Positions 15,863 to 28,834 are shown, counted from the stretch's first letter. The stretch is DNA of 54,261 bases from an uncultured Rhodopila sp. (GCA_903851415.1 CAINOE010000128.1:1-54261), one strand, 5' to 3'. The notes: generated by a model from the letters alone, not told the origin. A program made the numbers and translations.

Positions 15863-16335
15863 ATCTCCTGACGGACCATGCAGACACCTAAAAGCATACC
15901 GAAGCAACGGAACAAACGCTACACACAAGCAGGACTATCTATCGACGATCTGATGATAGGCGACATGGATCAGATCACCCGCTTGGTGACCTCTGATGAT
16001 TTTTCGTCGTCGCGCATGTCAGTGTAACCTGAACCCGGTAAACCTGTCCGCCGCGTGCAGCGGGATCAGCGACAGCAGTTTCAGCATCGCCGCATCGGTG
16101 ACCGCGACGGGATGACTGAACTCCACCCCTCTATGTACGACGCGATGACCGGCGGCCACGATGTTCCGCTGCGGAACAGCGGCTTGCCACCAGTGCATCC
16201 GATTTTCGCAACTGGCGTTGACCGCGAATTGAGAATAGCTCAGACGATAGCGCTTGCGCCGCCGCAGTAGAATTTGGCCAACTCGCCATCTCGGCTATTG
16301 CGGCCGGCCCGGCCACGGCTGGCAGGAGAACGACC
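15863..16335. other. Intergenic stretch with decayed sequence
   Basis: About 470 bp between the glycosyltransferase and the next small gene. Apart from the acetate-kinase relic on the minus strand (16019-16198) I see no gene, no shared promoter box and no RNA. A weak box-like string near 16266 lacks the conserved TCCG and was not accepted. Confidence 0.5.
16019..16198 (-). pseudogene. Relic of a second acetate kinase gene
   Basis: A 59-codon minus-strand frame contains AAGHRVVHRGVEFSHPVAV followed by TDAAMLKLLSLIPLHAADR. This matches a central block of acetate kinases (VGHRVVHGG, then a Thr/Asp-containing helix, L..L.PLHNP). The intact ackA in this window has the equivalent VGHRVVDGG and LEALTPLDPLHMPDNL. 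Both flanks of the family are missing, so only about a tenth of a gene remains. It is not a copy of the nearby ackA, since the residues differ considerably, so it is more likely a paralogue remnant. Confidence 0.55.
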
Positions 16336-16578
16336 ATGGGCGTGTTCAAAGTTGTCAAACTGTTTGATCTCGGCCAGGCACCGGATTTTATCCAGGATGC
16401 GATTCGCCCGGTTGCCCGGGTGCACGTTAGCTCCGTCGACGGGACTGCCATTTGGGAGGTAACCGTCGGCACCTACGATTGGCAGGACGCCGCAGAAGAA
16501 TGGGGCCTGCATGGCTGGTTGCGTGAGAACGGAGCCGCCGATGGCGAGATCGCGCTCGTGCGATCGGACGACCTTTAG
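16336..16578 (+). CDS. Small protein of unknown function
   Basis: An 80-residue acidic soluble protein (starts MGVFKVVKLFDL, ends VRSDDL). AGGAG stands about 8 bases before the ATG, which supports it as a real gene. I do not recognise a family. No signal peptide or membrane segment is visible, and Trp and acidic residues are concentrated in the C-terminal half. No shared promoter box is upstream, and it converges with the PRC-domain gene at 16654. Confidence 0.55.
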   Translation: MGVFKVVKLFDLGQAPDFIQDAIRPVARVHVSSVDGTAIWEVTVGTYDWQDAAEEWGLHGWLRENGAADGEIALVRSDDL

Positions 16579-16653
16579 TGGATCGGTCCGAACACGCGAA
16601 GCAGCGGGCTTCCGTTACGCCACAACGGTACTGCCGCGGTCAGACCACGATGG

Positions 16654-17526
16654 TCAGTTCGTAAGGCGGGTTTTCCAGTAGGCATCGACTTTCGCGCTCG
16701 CCTCGTCGAACTGGGCTGCTGTCAGCAGTTGGTGGTCGCTCTCTTGCGGCGCGGCATCCATAGTGGCTTTGCTCGCATCGAGCACCAGCAGGTTCACGCT
16801 CTGCGTGATCTTGAAGTCCGCCCAGGGAACAGCGACGTATTTTTCATCGATCCCAAAAAGTCCACCGCGGCCGATCACCAGGTAGGCGATCTTGCCGGTC
16901 TTCGGGCTCATGACCAGGTCGTGCACGGTGCCAAGCGCCTCGTTCTGAGTATTGCGCACGTCGGTGTCGAGCAACTCGTCGGAACGGAACGAATCGGTGT
17001 CGGAGGTCACCGGCTGCGCGGCAGCGATTTGTTGCTGGCGCCATGTCGGGCCGCCGCCCAAGGACACACCTCTGCGGCGTAGCTCGGCAGCGTAGATCTT
17101 GTAGGATTTGCGCGCCACGCCCAGCACGTCTTCGCATGACTGCTGCTGACCGTTACGGGCGAGGATGTTGGCGGACACCACCAATATCCGAGCCTCGTAA
17201 CCCGGCCGGGCGCTTTGGAAACCCGTCGCACTCACGGCCGGCGAGACAACCATCGGATAGGCCGATCCGTAGCCAATTCCACCCATCGGATAGCCGTAGG
17301 CATAACCCGATCCGCCCAGCCAGTAACCATCCTTTTGCATCGTATCGTTGAACGCGGCGACATCCTTCAGACAAACCGCCGCCGGCTTCGCCGCTGCCGC
17401 TCTTGCCGCAGGAGACGGCGTGCTCGTGACGATCGCCGCAGGCGACGAATCATTTGCAAAAAGCGGGGCGCCCGGGGCGACCCAGAAGCACGCCGCCGCG
17501 GAAGCCATAAGAGTAAAGCGTTTCAT
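16654..17526 (-). CDS. Exported PRC-barrel domain protein
   Basis: A 290-residue protein with a cleavable signal peptide (MKRFTLMASAAACFWVAPG, cut near ANDSS), an Ala/Pro-rich linker and a Gly/Tyr-rich stretch (GYWLGGSGYAYGYPMGGIG). A C-terminal PRC-barrel follows (residues about 205-265: GTVHDLVMSPKTGKIAYLVI, then DEKYVAVPWADFKI). The ATG at 17526 has GGAAG upstream; the longer reading enters the previous gene. It lies 43 bp after the UPF0182 gene on the same strand, so both probably share the box at 20242. It would act in the periplasm; its role is unknown. Confidence 0.8.
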   Translation of the reverse strand: MKRFTLMASAAACFWVAPGAPLFANDSSPAAIVTSTPSPAARAAAAKPAAVCLKDVAAFNDTMQKDGYWLGGSGYAYGYPMGGIGYGSAYPMVVSPAVSATGFQSARPGYEARILVVSANILARNGQQQSCEDVLGVARKSYKIYAAELRRRGVSLGGGPTWRQQQIAAAQPVTSDTDSFRSDELLDTDVRNTQNEALGTVHDLVMSPKTGKIAYLVIGRGGLFGIDEKYVAVPWADFKITQSVNLLVLDASKATMDAAPQESDHQLLTAAQFDEASAKVDAYWKTRLTN

Positions 17527-17569
17527 GTTTCTTCCTTTAATGCGTGGTTCAGTCCCGACACGGCTTGCT

Positions 17570-20176
17570 TCAGTGCAGAATCTGGCCGAACACCTCCAGG
17601 GGCTTCTGATGGCCGAACAGGTCGGCGATCGCCTCATCCAAACTCGCCTCCATCGCCACCTTGTCGCCGGTAATGGCAATCACGCGCTTCAACTGAGGAA
17701 AATTCGTCCCCGCCGCCTGCAGATAGACCGGCACAACATACAAAAACGAATTCTCGATTGGCGTAACGATCAGCTTGCCCCGGATGACGTGGGAACCCTT
17801 TTGATTCCATAACGTCAGCTGCTGCGAGATGTTGGTGTTCTGATCGATCATCGCCTCGATCTGGTTGGGACCGTAGACCAGCTTTTCTTTCGGAAGCTGA
17901 TAGAAGATGGCCTTTCCATAATCCGGGAAATCGCTGCGCGCCGCCAGCCAGGAGATCATGTTGTCGCGGTTCTGCGGAGTGAACGGCGTCATCAGCAGAT
18001 ACTCCAGCGTATCGCTGCCGGGCAGCTTCATCAGAATGTAATACGGCTCCATCGCCTGCTCTTCACCGCCATAGGTCTCTTTCGGAGCGACCCACAGATC
18101 CTCCCGGTTATAGAAGACCTGCGGATCGGTCATGTGGAACGTTTTATACTCGTCGGCCTGGATGGCGAAGATATCCTCCGGATAGCGCAGATGCGTCTTC
18201 AGGTCCGGCGTCAGTTGGTCCAGCGCTTTGAACACGCCGGGGAAAGCATCGCGATATGCCGCCAGAATCGGATCCTTGGAATCCATGATGTAGAACTGGA
18301 CGGATCCGTTATACATGTCCACGACAACCTTCACCGAATTGCGCAGGTAGTTCAGATTGGCGGCGAAACCGGCCTTGTGAGGACTGGCGTACGGAAATTG
18401 GTCCGAGACCGTATAGGCATCCTGGATCCAGTACATCTTGCCCCCGCTCAGCACCGGGTACGGATCGTGGTCGAGCTTCAGGAAAGGCGCCACCTTAGCC
18501 ACGCGTTCCTGCACCGTCCGCCAGATCTGAATGCGGCTTTGCGGCGTCAGATAGGCGGTGAGCAGGATGTTGATATCGCCCTGGTTCCAGGCGAACAGAA
18601 TACGCCGCAACAGGCTGTCGACCGGGATGCCGCCCGCGCCGGCATAGCTGGTGTAGACGTTGTCGTTGCCCTTGGGATAGTCGAACTCCTTGGTGCCGCT
18701 GGCAACGATCCGGTATCCGGACATCGACCGGCCATAATAGATCGCGGGCTGGGTGATCGCCAGACCGTTGGCGGATTCGGCGGGAACGTTCTCCAGCACA
18801 TATTGCGGGAAACCGCCGCCCACGGTCTTTGAAACAAAGTTCATCACCATGCCGTAACCGTGGGTAAACTCCAGGCGCTGATTGACCCAGGTTTGCGCCT
18901 CGGCTGGAAGCTCCGGCGACAGCTCGCGAGTCGCCAGCATCACTTGATGATAGCCGTCCGGCAGATGGTAACGATCGACCCCGACGTTATAGAACTGATA
19001 GTAAAGGCGGATCGCCTGGGTCTGCTGATAGGTCTGCAACAGCGGACGGGCATCCCAAAGGCGAATATTCTCCACCGTGTCCTGATTGCGCGAGAGCACG
19101 TCCGGCGTCAGGTCGGCCAGGGCCGGATAGGCGGTCTCCTGGATCGCGTCCAGCTTGTAGGCCGCCCGTGTCGAGGCGATGCTGTGCTTCAAATACGGCG
19201 TCTCCAGCGCCAGTTCGCTCGGCTGCACGATGAACCGCTGAAACAGCTGCGGCAGCGCAAAGACCCCGACGAAGTACAGCGTCACATAGATGCCGGTGCC
19301 GGCCGCCAGCCAACCGATGCGTGGACGCGCGACATTCACCGCCAGCGCGACAACTGCAACGACCGAGACCCCGACCATGAACCACAGCGCCAGCCGGGTC
19401 ACATGATCCGCGGCGTACCCGGCACCGTAGACCACGCCGAGGGTGGAATACACCAAATCAAAATGATCGAGATACAGCCCGACGCCCCAATTGGCGACAA
19501 GAACAAGCAGCAACGCGGAAATATGCGACGTGGCCCTTCCGGTTGCCTCGATCCTGCCGCGCGCATTCGCACGCGGCGTCCCGAACAGGACGTAGATCGA
19601 CCCCGACAGGAAGTAGATCGTCGCCGAAACTATCAGCGCGGTCACGGTCACCAACATCACCGTGGTTTGCAGCAAGTGGTAAAACGGCAGATTAAACACG
19701 TAGAACCCGATATCGGCGCCGAACAGCGGATCGGCTTGTCCGAACGAACCCCCATAACGAAACCGCAACCAGGTGTCCCACTCGGTGGCAAAGGCGGTCG
19801 CCCCGAACAGCGCGATGCCGGCAGCGACCAGGGCCGTGAGCGAGTTGAGGATTCGGGCCGCAGGCGGCGCGGTGCCCGCGCTGATGGCCCAGCGTGCGTT
19901 CATCCAGATAAATAGGAAGGCGAGCACAAACGCCGAACCGAACATCGTCCATTGGACGGACAGAAGTGTCCAGAAGATGCCGGAATAGTCCAATTCACGC
20001 ATCCATAGCCACTTCACCAGATAGCCTGATAAGACCCCGACCAAGATGAACATCAGCAGACCGGCGGCAATGATGATCCAAAGGATTCGGCGCAGAAGCG
20101 GAGACCGGCCTCCTGGATCGGGGCGATCGTCGCTCCATGGCGAAGGTGGTTGGGAGATTTTTGGCGTCTCTGTCAT
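17570..20176 (-). CDS. UPF0182 family large membrane protein
   Basis: An 868-residue protein. The first ~340 residues hold seven hydrophobic segments, the first after a basic, proline-rich N-terminus (RSPLLRRILWIIIAAGLLMF). The rest is a large domain, presumably outside the membrane, with features such as FVSKTVGGGFPQYVLENVPA, KMYWIQDAYTVSDQFPYASP and YGPNQIEAMIDQNTNISQQL. These match the UPF0182/COG1615 family, whose function is unknown. The length is typical. It is expressed from its own box copy with no divergent partner. The following exported PRC protein is probably in the same operon. Confidence 0.87.
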   Translation of the reverse strand: MTETPKISQPPSPWSDDRPDPGGRSPLLRRILWIIIAAGLLMFILVGVLSGYLVKWLWMRELDYSGIFWTLLSVQWTMFGSAFVLAFLFIWMNARWAISAGTAPPAARILNSLTALVAAGIALFGATAFATEWDTWLRFRYGGSFGQADPLFGADIGFYVFNLPFYHLLQTTVMLVTVTALIVSATIYFLSGSIYVLFGTPRANARGRIEATGRATSHISALLLVLVANWGVGLYLDHFDLVYSTLGVVYGAGYAADHVTRLALWFMVGVSVVAVVALAVNVARPRIGWLAAGTGIYVTLYFVGVFALPQLFQRFIVQPSELALETPYLKHSIASTRAAYKLDAIQETAYPALADLTPDVLSRNQDTVENIRLWDARPLLQTYQQTQAIRLYYQFYNVGVDRYHLPDGYHQVMLATRELSPELPAEAQTWVNQRLEFTHGYGMVMNFVSKTVGGGFPQYVLENVPAESANGLAITQPAIYYGRSMSGYRIVASGTKEFDYPKGNDNVYTSYAGAGGIPVDSLLRRILFAWNQGDINILLTAYLTPQSRIQIWRTVQERVAKVAPFLKLDHDPYPVLSGGKMYWIQDAYTVSDQFPYASPHKAGFAANLNYLRNSVKVVVDMYNGSVQFYIMDSKDPILAAYRDAFPGVFKALDQLTPDLKTHLRYPEDIFAIQADEYKTFHMTDPQVFYNREDLWVAPKETYGGEEQAMEPYYILMKLPGSDTLEYLLMTPFTPQNRDNMISWLAARSDFPDYGKAIFYQLPKEKLVYGPNQIEAMIDQNTNISQQLTLWNQKGSHVIRGKLIVTPIENSFLYVVPVYLQAAGTNFPQLKRVIAITGDKVAMEASLDEAIADLFGHQKPLEVFGQILH

Positions 20177-20211
20177 CTGACGACTACTCCAGCTTGCGTG
20201 GCGCTGGCGGG

Positions 20212-20258
20212 ACCGTACTGCAAGAGAAAGCCACGGCGTCAGGTTCGGAATATACCTA
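20212..20258 (-). promoter_or_regulatory. Shared-box promoter of the UPF0182-PRC operon
   Basis: Minus-strand box TAGGTATATTCCGAACC (20242-20258), then TACGGT (20212-20217) after 24 bp; start codon 36 bp further. This is a single copy: the gene on the other side (20311-21594) points towards it, so no divergent box is expected or found. Confidence 0.7.
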
Positions 20259-20310
20259 CGAAGACCGTTCTAATCGAGCTACGGCTGTCGGCGGCTCCGA
20301 TGCGACGGCG

Positions 20311-21594
20311 TCATGGTATGGCGACCGCGTCCGGCGCGGCGGGCCACGCCGCCGGCAGATGCACCGTCTCGGGCAACAGGAACCAGACCACCAGGACGGC
20401 GCCAACGCCGGCTGCCGCCAGCGTCAGGAACGCGATTGGCAGGCCCGCGAAGACCGCGATACTGCCGGAGGCGGTCGTGCTGAGCGAGGCCCCGAGACTG
20501 CTGGCCAACCCGGTCACGCCCAGGGCGAAGTTGAAACGGCCACCGCGGTGCGTGATATCAGCGACAATCAACGGGATCAGAGTGCCGATGACGGCAGCGT
20601 CGACGGCGTCGAGAAGCTGCGCCGCTAGCATTGCCGGAATCGCGCCGCTGAACGCGAAGGCCAATGCTCGCAGCGGCACCGCCATCAACCCGAGCATCAG
20701 AATGAGCCGCCGCCCATGCAGTTGTGCGGCCGAACCTACGTGTGGCGAGAGCAGGGCCGCCAGAAGTTGCGGCCCGATCACCGCCGCGGCGGTTATCATA
20801 TCGGCGCGCGCTCCGGCCTGGCGCGCGAATTCGGTAGCGGCGAGCGGCAGCAGGCTGGCATTGGCGAGTTGGAACAGGGCAACGCAGGCCAGCAGTGCTT
20901 GCAGCTGCCGATCGGCCAGCAACACCCGCAGCGGCAACGGAGGCGTGCGCCGCGCGCGCGGCGGCGGTGCCGTATGGTGGCCGGTCCGCCGATCGGCGGT
21001 GGCGATGTCGGCCGCGTGGATGCCGCCGAGCGCCAGCAGCGCCGGTATGCCGAGCGCTGCTGCCAGCAGGAACGGGGCCGTCGGCGAGATCCAGCTTCCG
21101 GCCGCGCCGAGCAGAGCCGTGCCGAGGGCTGCGCCGACAGCGGCGTAACGGACGTTGCGGCCGAAACGTTCGCCGAGCCTCTCCTGCCGCGACACGCTGA
21201 GCGTGAGAGCCGCGACCGCCAGCGACAGCCCCACCCCGCACGCGCCCTGCGCAGCCTCCGCCCCGAGCACGAGCAGAAACCCGGGCGCAAGCGAGAGCAT
21301 CAGCAGCGCCGCCATGCTGCCCAGGATGGCCGGCGCCGCCATGGCCCGCTTGGCGCCAAACCGGTCGATCAGGATCCCGGAGGGCACCTGTGCGGCCACC
21401 GACCCGATGGCCCCGGCGCTGAGTATGAGGCCAATCGTCCCGGCATCCCAGCCGCTCGCGGTCAGCCTGACCGAAACGAACGGCCCGAAGCCTGCCTGCA
21501 TGCCGGCCATGGCGAAGTTCAGCCAGTTCAGGCTGCGCAGCGTGCTGTCGGAAGCTTTCAAAGCGTCCTCGTGATAAAGATTCTGATCAGTCAT
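20311..21594 (-). CDS. Major facilitator superfamily transporter
   Basis: A 427-residue MFS protein with about 12 hydrophobic segments. The loop motif DRFGAKRAM between helices 2 and 3 is the MFS signature A. The central cytoplasmic loop is Arg/Pro-rich (DRRTGHHTAPPPRARRTPP). It is one of few genes here without the shared box upstream; its start at 21594 is followed by 119 bp before the divergent ATPase box. Substrate unknown; drug or metabolite efflux is a guess from the general fold. Confidence 0.8.
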   Translation of the reverse strand: MTDQNLYHEDALKASDSTLRSLNWLNFAMAGMQAGFGPFVSVRLTASGWDAGTIGLILSAGAIGSVAAQVPSGILIDRFGAKRAMAAPAILGSMAALLMLSLAPGFLLVLGAEAAQGACGVGLSLAVAALTLSVSRQERLGERFGRNVRYAAVGAALGTALLGAAGSWISPTAPFLLAAALGIPALLALGGIHAADIATADRRTGHHTAPPPRARRTPPLPLRVLLADRQLQALLACVALFQLANASLLPLAATEFARQAGARADMITAAAVIGPQLLAALLSPHVGSAAQLHGRRLILMLGLMAVPLRALAFAFSGAIPAMLAAQLLDAVDAAVIGTLIPLIVADITHRGGRFNFALGVTGLASSLGASLSTTASGSIAVFAGLPIAFLTLAAAGVGAVLVVWFLLPETVHLPAAWPAAPDAVAIP

Positions 21595-21713
21595 GGACGC
21601 GGCGAGGTCACATGTGGGACGCCGATTGGAGGTGGCGCGATCATGCCGGTTCGGACCGCAGAGCGATAGTGCCCGGCGGTGGAGGTTATTCCCGGGAGTG
21701 AAACGCCCGGCTC

Positions 21714-21730
21714 TGAGTAGTTTCCGAGTC
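21714..21730 (+). promoter_or_regulatory. Shared promoter box upstream of the P-type ATPase
   Basis: TGAGTAGTTTCCGAGTC on the plus strand. A -10 at 22 bp is poor (ACTCAA near 21753). The gene start is 215 bp away, the longest leader in the set. Confidence 0.6.
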
Positions 21731-21945
21731 TGGCGCCGGTCCGCTTTCCTTCACTCAATGGATGTACTCAGCCAGATGGTTCCCATGCCTGACAGCCAAG
21801 GGGAACCGGGGATCGTGCTGCCAGGGCCAACCGTCGTGTTTTTCCCGGCTTGGCATTTCGCGCCGCGTTTTCTCAGCCAGGGCCTCGGCATACGATTTTC
21901 GGCCGCCTGCCCGGATCTACTCCGATTGCGAAAGTCATACGCCCC
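21731..21945 (+). other. Long untranslated leader of the ATPase mRNA
   Basis: With the intergenic stretch from 21595, about 350 bp contain no gene. In-frame upstream starts exist (for example 21850), but they lack a ribosome-binding site and the family homology begins later. I saw no recognisable riboswitch; an ion-responsive leader is possible but unsupported. Confidence 0.4.
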
Positions 21946-25194
<3,249 letters not shown>

Positions 25195-25222
25195 GCGCGA
25201 CGGCGGCCATTAAGGACCAAAA

Positions 25223-26092
25223 ATGAAAATACATACAGAGGATTTTCGCGTCCCGGAAGGAGAAGATGTCAACCTCGGCAAGTGGCCGACGGACGTCGGA
25301 CCGTTGTACAAGTCCAAGAAGCACTATAAAGAGCGCCTGGAGGACCATATCTCGCAACTGAGCGCACTGCAGCAGCTTCACTACGCATCCGGCCGCTATG
25401 CCGTCCTGCTAATTTTTCAGGCGCTGGATGCGGCGGGAAAAGACGGCGCGATCAGGCACGTGATGTCTGGGGTCAACCCGCAGGGCTGTCAGGTTTTCAG
25501 TTTCAAGCAGCCAAGCGCCACGGAACTGCTGCACGATTTCCTCTGGCGCACCAGCCGCGATCTGCCGGAACGCGGCCGGATCGGCATTTTCAACCGTTCG
25601 TACTACGAAGAAGTATTGATCGCGCGGGTGCATCCCGATGTGCTCAGGGACGAGCGACTCCCGGACTCCCTGCTGATCGAAACGCCAATCTGGCAGGACC
25701 GGTATCGCTCGGTCGTGGATCAGGAGCGGCACCTCCATTGCAACGGCACCCGCATCATCAAGTTCTACCTCCACCTCTCGAAAGAGGAGCAGAGGAAGCG
25801 CTTTCTCGAACGCATCGACGAACCGGAGAAGAACTGGAAGTTCAGCCTTTCAGATGTCAGGGAGCGGAACTTCTGGGACCAGTACATGACCGCGTTCGAG
25901 GAGTGTCTCAGAGCAACCAGCACGCGTGACGTTCCCTGGTACGTCGTCCCTGCCGACGACAAGGACAACGCCAGGCTGATCGTGTCCCAGATCGTCGTCG
26001 ATACGCTCGAGGCGCTCAACATGCACTACCCGGAAACCACCCCGGAGCGTCACCGGGAGCTGGAATCGATCCGCCAGGAGCTTGCAAAGTGA
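25223..26092 (+). CDS. ppk2: Polyphosphate kinase 2 family protein
   Basis: A 289-residue PPK2 enzyme, which moves phosphate between polyphosphate and nucleotides. Walker A is ALDAAGKDG, Walker B-like is [11 protein letters not shown], and the lid is [17 protein letters not shown]. The length is that of single-domain PPK2s, many of which make ADP or ATP from AMP or ADP using polyphosphate. Which direction and nucleotide it prefers is not readable. As the second gene after a proton ATPase it could regenerate ATP from stored polyphosphate to keep the pump running; that link is inferred. Confidence 0.9.
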   Translation: MKIHTEDFRVPEGEDVNLGKWPTDVGPLYKSKKHYKERLEDHISQLSALQQLHYASGRYAVLLIFQALDAAGKDGAIRHVMSGVNPQGCQVFSFKQPSATELLHDFLWRTSRDLPERGRIGIFNRSYYEEVLIARVHPDVLRDERLPDSLLIETPIWQDRYRSVVDQERHLHCNGTRIIKFYLHLSKEEQRKRFLERIDEPEKNWKFSLSDVRERNFWDQYMTAFEECLRATSTRDVPWYVVPADDKDNARLIVSQIVVDTLEALNMHYPETTPERHRELESIRQELAK

Positions 26093-26149
26093 GAACCTGT
26101 CTGCGCAGCGCATGATGCGGCCCTGGATATGCGGCATTGTTGGCTCGGC

Positions 26150-28615
26150 TTACTGCGTCTTTACAATAGACCTGCCATTCAACTGAAATACGCCGTTAGC
26201 GCCACTGGCAAATTCGCTGATCCTGCCTTCCACGCTCAATGATATCGGCGGCACGTCAAGACCGCTCCCGCGGATCGTGAGGGCGTCGCGCGTCAGATGC
26301 AGTTCCAGCGAGTGGCCTCGATAGCGGATGCACATCTCGAAGCTTTCCATTTCCGGCGGCAATTGCGGATTAAGCAGCAAAACCCCGCCTTTTGCCTCGA
26401 TCCCCGTGGAGACGCGAAGCACCTGGTCCACGCTGCCTGCCATCGCGCCGAGGTGAACCCCTTCCGCCGCGGTTCCATGCTGGATGTCGGTTACGTCGCT
26501 TTGCAGCGCCTTCGCGAAGAATGCCATCGCGCTTGGCCTGTCGGAACGTGCCAGCACCCAGGCAAAGACCACGTTGCACAAGGTGGACCCGTTAGAGGTA
26601 CGCGCGGCGTAGTAGGCGACGTTCTTCGGGATCATATCGTAGCCCAGCGGATAGCCCAGACGGGCGAACAGATCGCCAAGCTCCTCCGCCGAAAACAGAT
26701 AGAACAACATTACGACATCGGCCTGTTTAGCCAGCTTGTAGTGGTTGGGGCTATCGTCTTCGGACTCCAAAATAAGATCAAGGCGCTGGATATCGCCGTA
26801 TTGCGTTCGGTACTTCTCCCAATCAAACTCGCGCAGCGCATCGTAGCCCTCGAATTGGCTGATGATGCCCTCGCCGTGAAACGGCAGATACATCTTCCGG
26901 CTGATGTCATCCCAGCGCTCAATCTCTTTCGGCGATATGTCAAGCCGCGTCATGAGCTCGGCGCGCCGCGTTGCGGAGAGCAGGCCGATGACGTCCTTCG
27001 CGCGGCACAGCACCCACACGGCCATGACGTTAGTATAGGCATTGTTGTTGATGCCCGGTGCCGCTGCATCCGGATAGGCGTCGTGGAACTCATCGGGACC
27101 CATGACACCGCGAATCTCGTAACGTTGCCGTTCACCGTTGAAAATCGCTATGCTGGACCAGAAGCGTGCGATTTCGAGTATCAATTCGGCGCCGCAAAAC
27201 TGCAGAAACTCGATATCCCGGGTGACCTCGAAGTACTGCCACACATTGTACGCGACGGCGCTCCCCACGTGACGCTCAAGGTGAGAATTATCCGGAACCC
27301 AGCGTTGGGACCGAGGATTAAGGTTGAGCACATCGGTCTCCTCCTGTCCGTCGCTGCCACTCTGCCAGGGAAACATCGCCCCCTTGTGGCCTGCGGCGCG
27401 GGCGGCTGCGCGTGCTTCGCCGAGGCGGCGGTAGCGGTAAGTCAGAAGGTCCCGGGTGATCTCGGGAAGGCGATAGTTAAAGAACGGGAATATAAACAAT
27501 TCGTCCCAGAAGATATGGCCTTGATAGGCTTCTCCCGTCCAGCCGCGCGCCGGAATGCCTGTGTCGAGCCCGATGGAGTGCAGTGAAACAGTCTGCAGGA
27601 GATGAAACATGTTTAGACGCAGCAACATCGAAATGTTCAGCTTGAATCCTGGATCGGCAGGCTGAATGCGCACGTCGAAGCGGCGCCATATATGCTCCCA
27701 GGCCAGCACATGATTCGCCTTGACAGCGTCGAAGCGCCCGGCACGAACACCGGCCTTGCGCGCCTCCAGCCCGCATTCCGAGATCGCCTGGTCGCGTGAG
27801 GTATAGAATGAGGCCAGCTTCTCCACGACTAAAATCTCGCCTTGCCCGACGTCAGCCGTCAGCTCGTGGCCGATATAGCCTGGTTCCTTGAGGACCCGGC
27901 GGTGAGCTTCGAGAAGCCTCCCGTCCAGGAATATTTGCGTTCGTGCAACCTGGGCGACCTGGATATGTGACTGGGAGGTGCGCACCAGCAGAAAGACGCT
28001 ATCCTCCCCAACGGCATCGCCTGCCAGCGGCTCCAGGTGTCTGCCATTGAATTTCTGATAGAGTTTGGCGCCCGAATTGACGACGCGGCCGTCGATTGCC
28101 GAGCGAACCGTGACGGGCTCCGACCAGTTCTCGGCGGTGAGTGCCAGTTGCATCGCGCCCAGATGCATATCGGCCATCGAAACGAGACGTTGCTCCTGCA
28201 AGAGGCTGCGCCGGCCTTTCGGGTCCTCGAAGCGAATGGTTCGCAAAAGCATGCCGCGCCGCAGATCGATCTCCTGCCGGTATGACAAGATTTTCGCCGT
28301 CCGCGCGGAGAACCAGTCCTCATCGGCGATCCGGAAGTCCAACGCGAGCCAGTTGGGGAAGTTGACGAGATCCTCGTTTTCGACCACCCGGCCGGCAATG
28401 TCGGTTTTCAACCGGTTGTAGCCGCCGGCGAGATAGGTTCCGGGGTAATGAACGCCATCCGCCACCGCCCCGGGCGCCGCCCCGCGCGTTGCAAAATAGC
28501 CATTCCCCAGGGTGCATAAGGCTTCGCGGATTCCTTCGTTAGCCTGGTCAAATCCGTCGAACACCAACGACCATGCTGAAAGGGTTTCCGATGCCAGCAG
28601 AACTGGCGTCAGCAT
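26150..28615 (-). CDS. Second GH65 family enzyme
   Basis: An 821-residue GH65 protein of a different subgroup from the first. The N-terminal domain has REALCTLGNGYFATRGA, YPGTYLAGGYNRLKTDIAG and VENEDLVNFPNWL. The barrel has YQGHIFWDELFIFPFFNYRL, then GVMGPDEFHD, whose Glu509 is the general acid. The later SNGSTLCNVVFAWVLAR segment corresponds to the phosphate loop of phosphorylases but is altered. No phosphoglucomutase is adjacent. It may be a phosphorylase or a hydrolase acting on trehalose or kojibiose-like sugars; sequence alone does not decide. It is a single gene with its own box, convergent with ppk2. Confidence 0.85.
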   Translation of the reverse strand: MLTPVLLASETLSAWSLVFDGFDQANEGIREALCTLGNGYFATRGAAPGAVADGVHYPGTYLAGGYNRLKTDIAGRVVENEDLVNFPNWLALDFRIADEDWFSARTAKILSYRQEIDLRRGMLLRTIRFEDPKGRRSLLQEQRLVSMADMHLGAMQLALTAENWSEPVTVRSAIDGRVVNSGAKLYQKFNGRHLEPLAGDAVGEDSVFLLVRTSQSHIQVAQVARTQIFLDGRLLEAHRRVLKEPGYIGHELTADVGQGEILVVEKLASFYTSRDQAISECGLEARKAGVRAGRFDAVKANHVLAWEHIWRRFDVRIQPADPGFKLNISMLLRLNMFHLLQTVSLHSIGLDTGIPARGWTGEAYQGHIFWDELFIFPFFNYRLPEITRDLLTYRYRRLGEARAAARAAGHKGAMFPWQSGSDGQEETDVLNLNPRSQRWVPDNSHLERHVGSAVAYNVWQYFEVTRDIEFLQFCGAELILEIARFWSSIAIFNGERQRYEIRGVMGPDEFHDAYPDAAAPGINNNAYTNVMAVWVLCRAKDVIGLLSATRRAELMTRLDISPKEIERWDDISRKMYLPFHGEGIISQFEGYDALREFDWEKYRTQYGDIQRLDLILESEDDSPNHYKLAKQADVVMLFYLFSAEELGDLFARLGYPLGYDMIPKNVAYYAARTSNGSTLCNVVFAWVLARSDRPSAMAFFAKALQSDVTDIQHGTAAEGVHLGAMAGSVDQVLRVSTGIEAKGGVLLLNPQLPPEMESFEMCIRYRGHSLELHLTRDALTIRGSGLDVPPISLSVEGRISEFASGANGVFQLNGRSIVKTQ

Positions 28616-28795
28616 GAGGGCTGGGCCGGTTTCGTGGAGTGATTCCGCCCGCCCGGGGCGCCGCGGGCTTTAGGTTGATTTCGGCCCATCATTGCTCCAG
28701 TGCATCGGTTGCCGGGATTCGGAAGCGCACGCCGGAACGGGCATGACGAGCCAGGCGGTCATCGCATGTTGGAACCCAAACACCGGCGCGGGAAA

Positions 28796-28812
28796 GCCTC
28801 GGAAACTACGTA
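28796..28812 (-). promoter_or_regulatory. Shared promoter box of the second GH65 gene
   Basis: Minus-strand reading TACGTAGTTTCCGAGGC. The -10 is poor (AACATG after 25 bp). The gene start is 180 bp further, so a leader is expected. The spacer to the divergent box at 28835 is only 22 bp, the tightest pair in the window. The rest of the 320-bp interval 28616-28935 holds nothing else I can identify. Confidence 0.65.
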
Positions 28813-28834
28813 GAGACACGGCTGGCACACGGGC

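Noticed and set aside
16255..16285. Box-like string upstream of the small gene at 16336
   Set aside because: GCAGTAGAATTTGGCC resembles the box but lacks TCCG, which is unchanged in all accepted copies.
21595..21713. A divergent box for the MFS gene at 20311-21594
   Set aside because: The only candidate, near 21650 (GGTCCGAACC on the minus strand), lacks the conserved GTA, so I left this gene outside the regulon.
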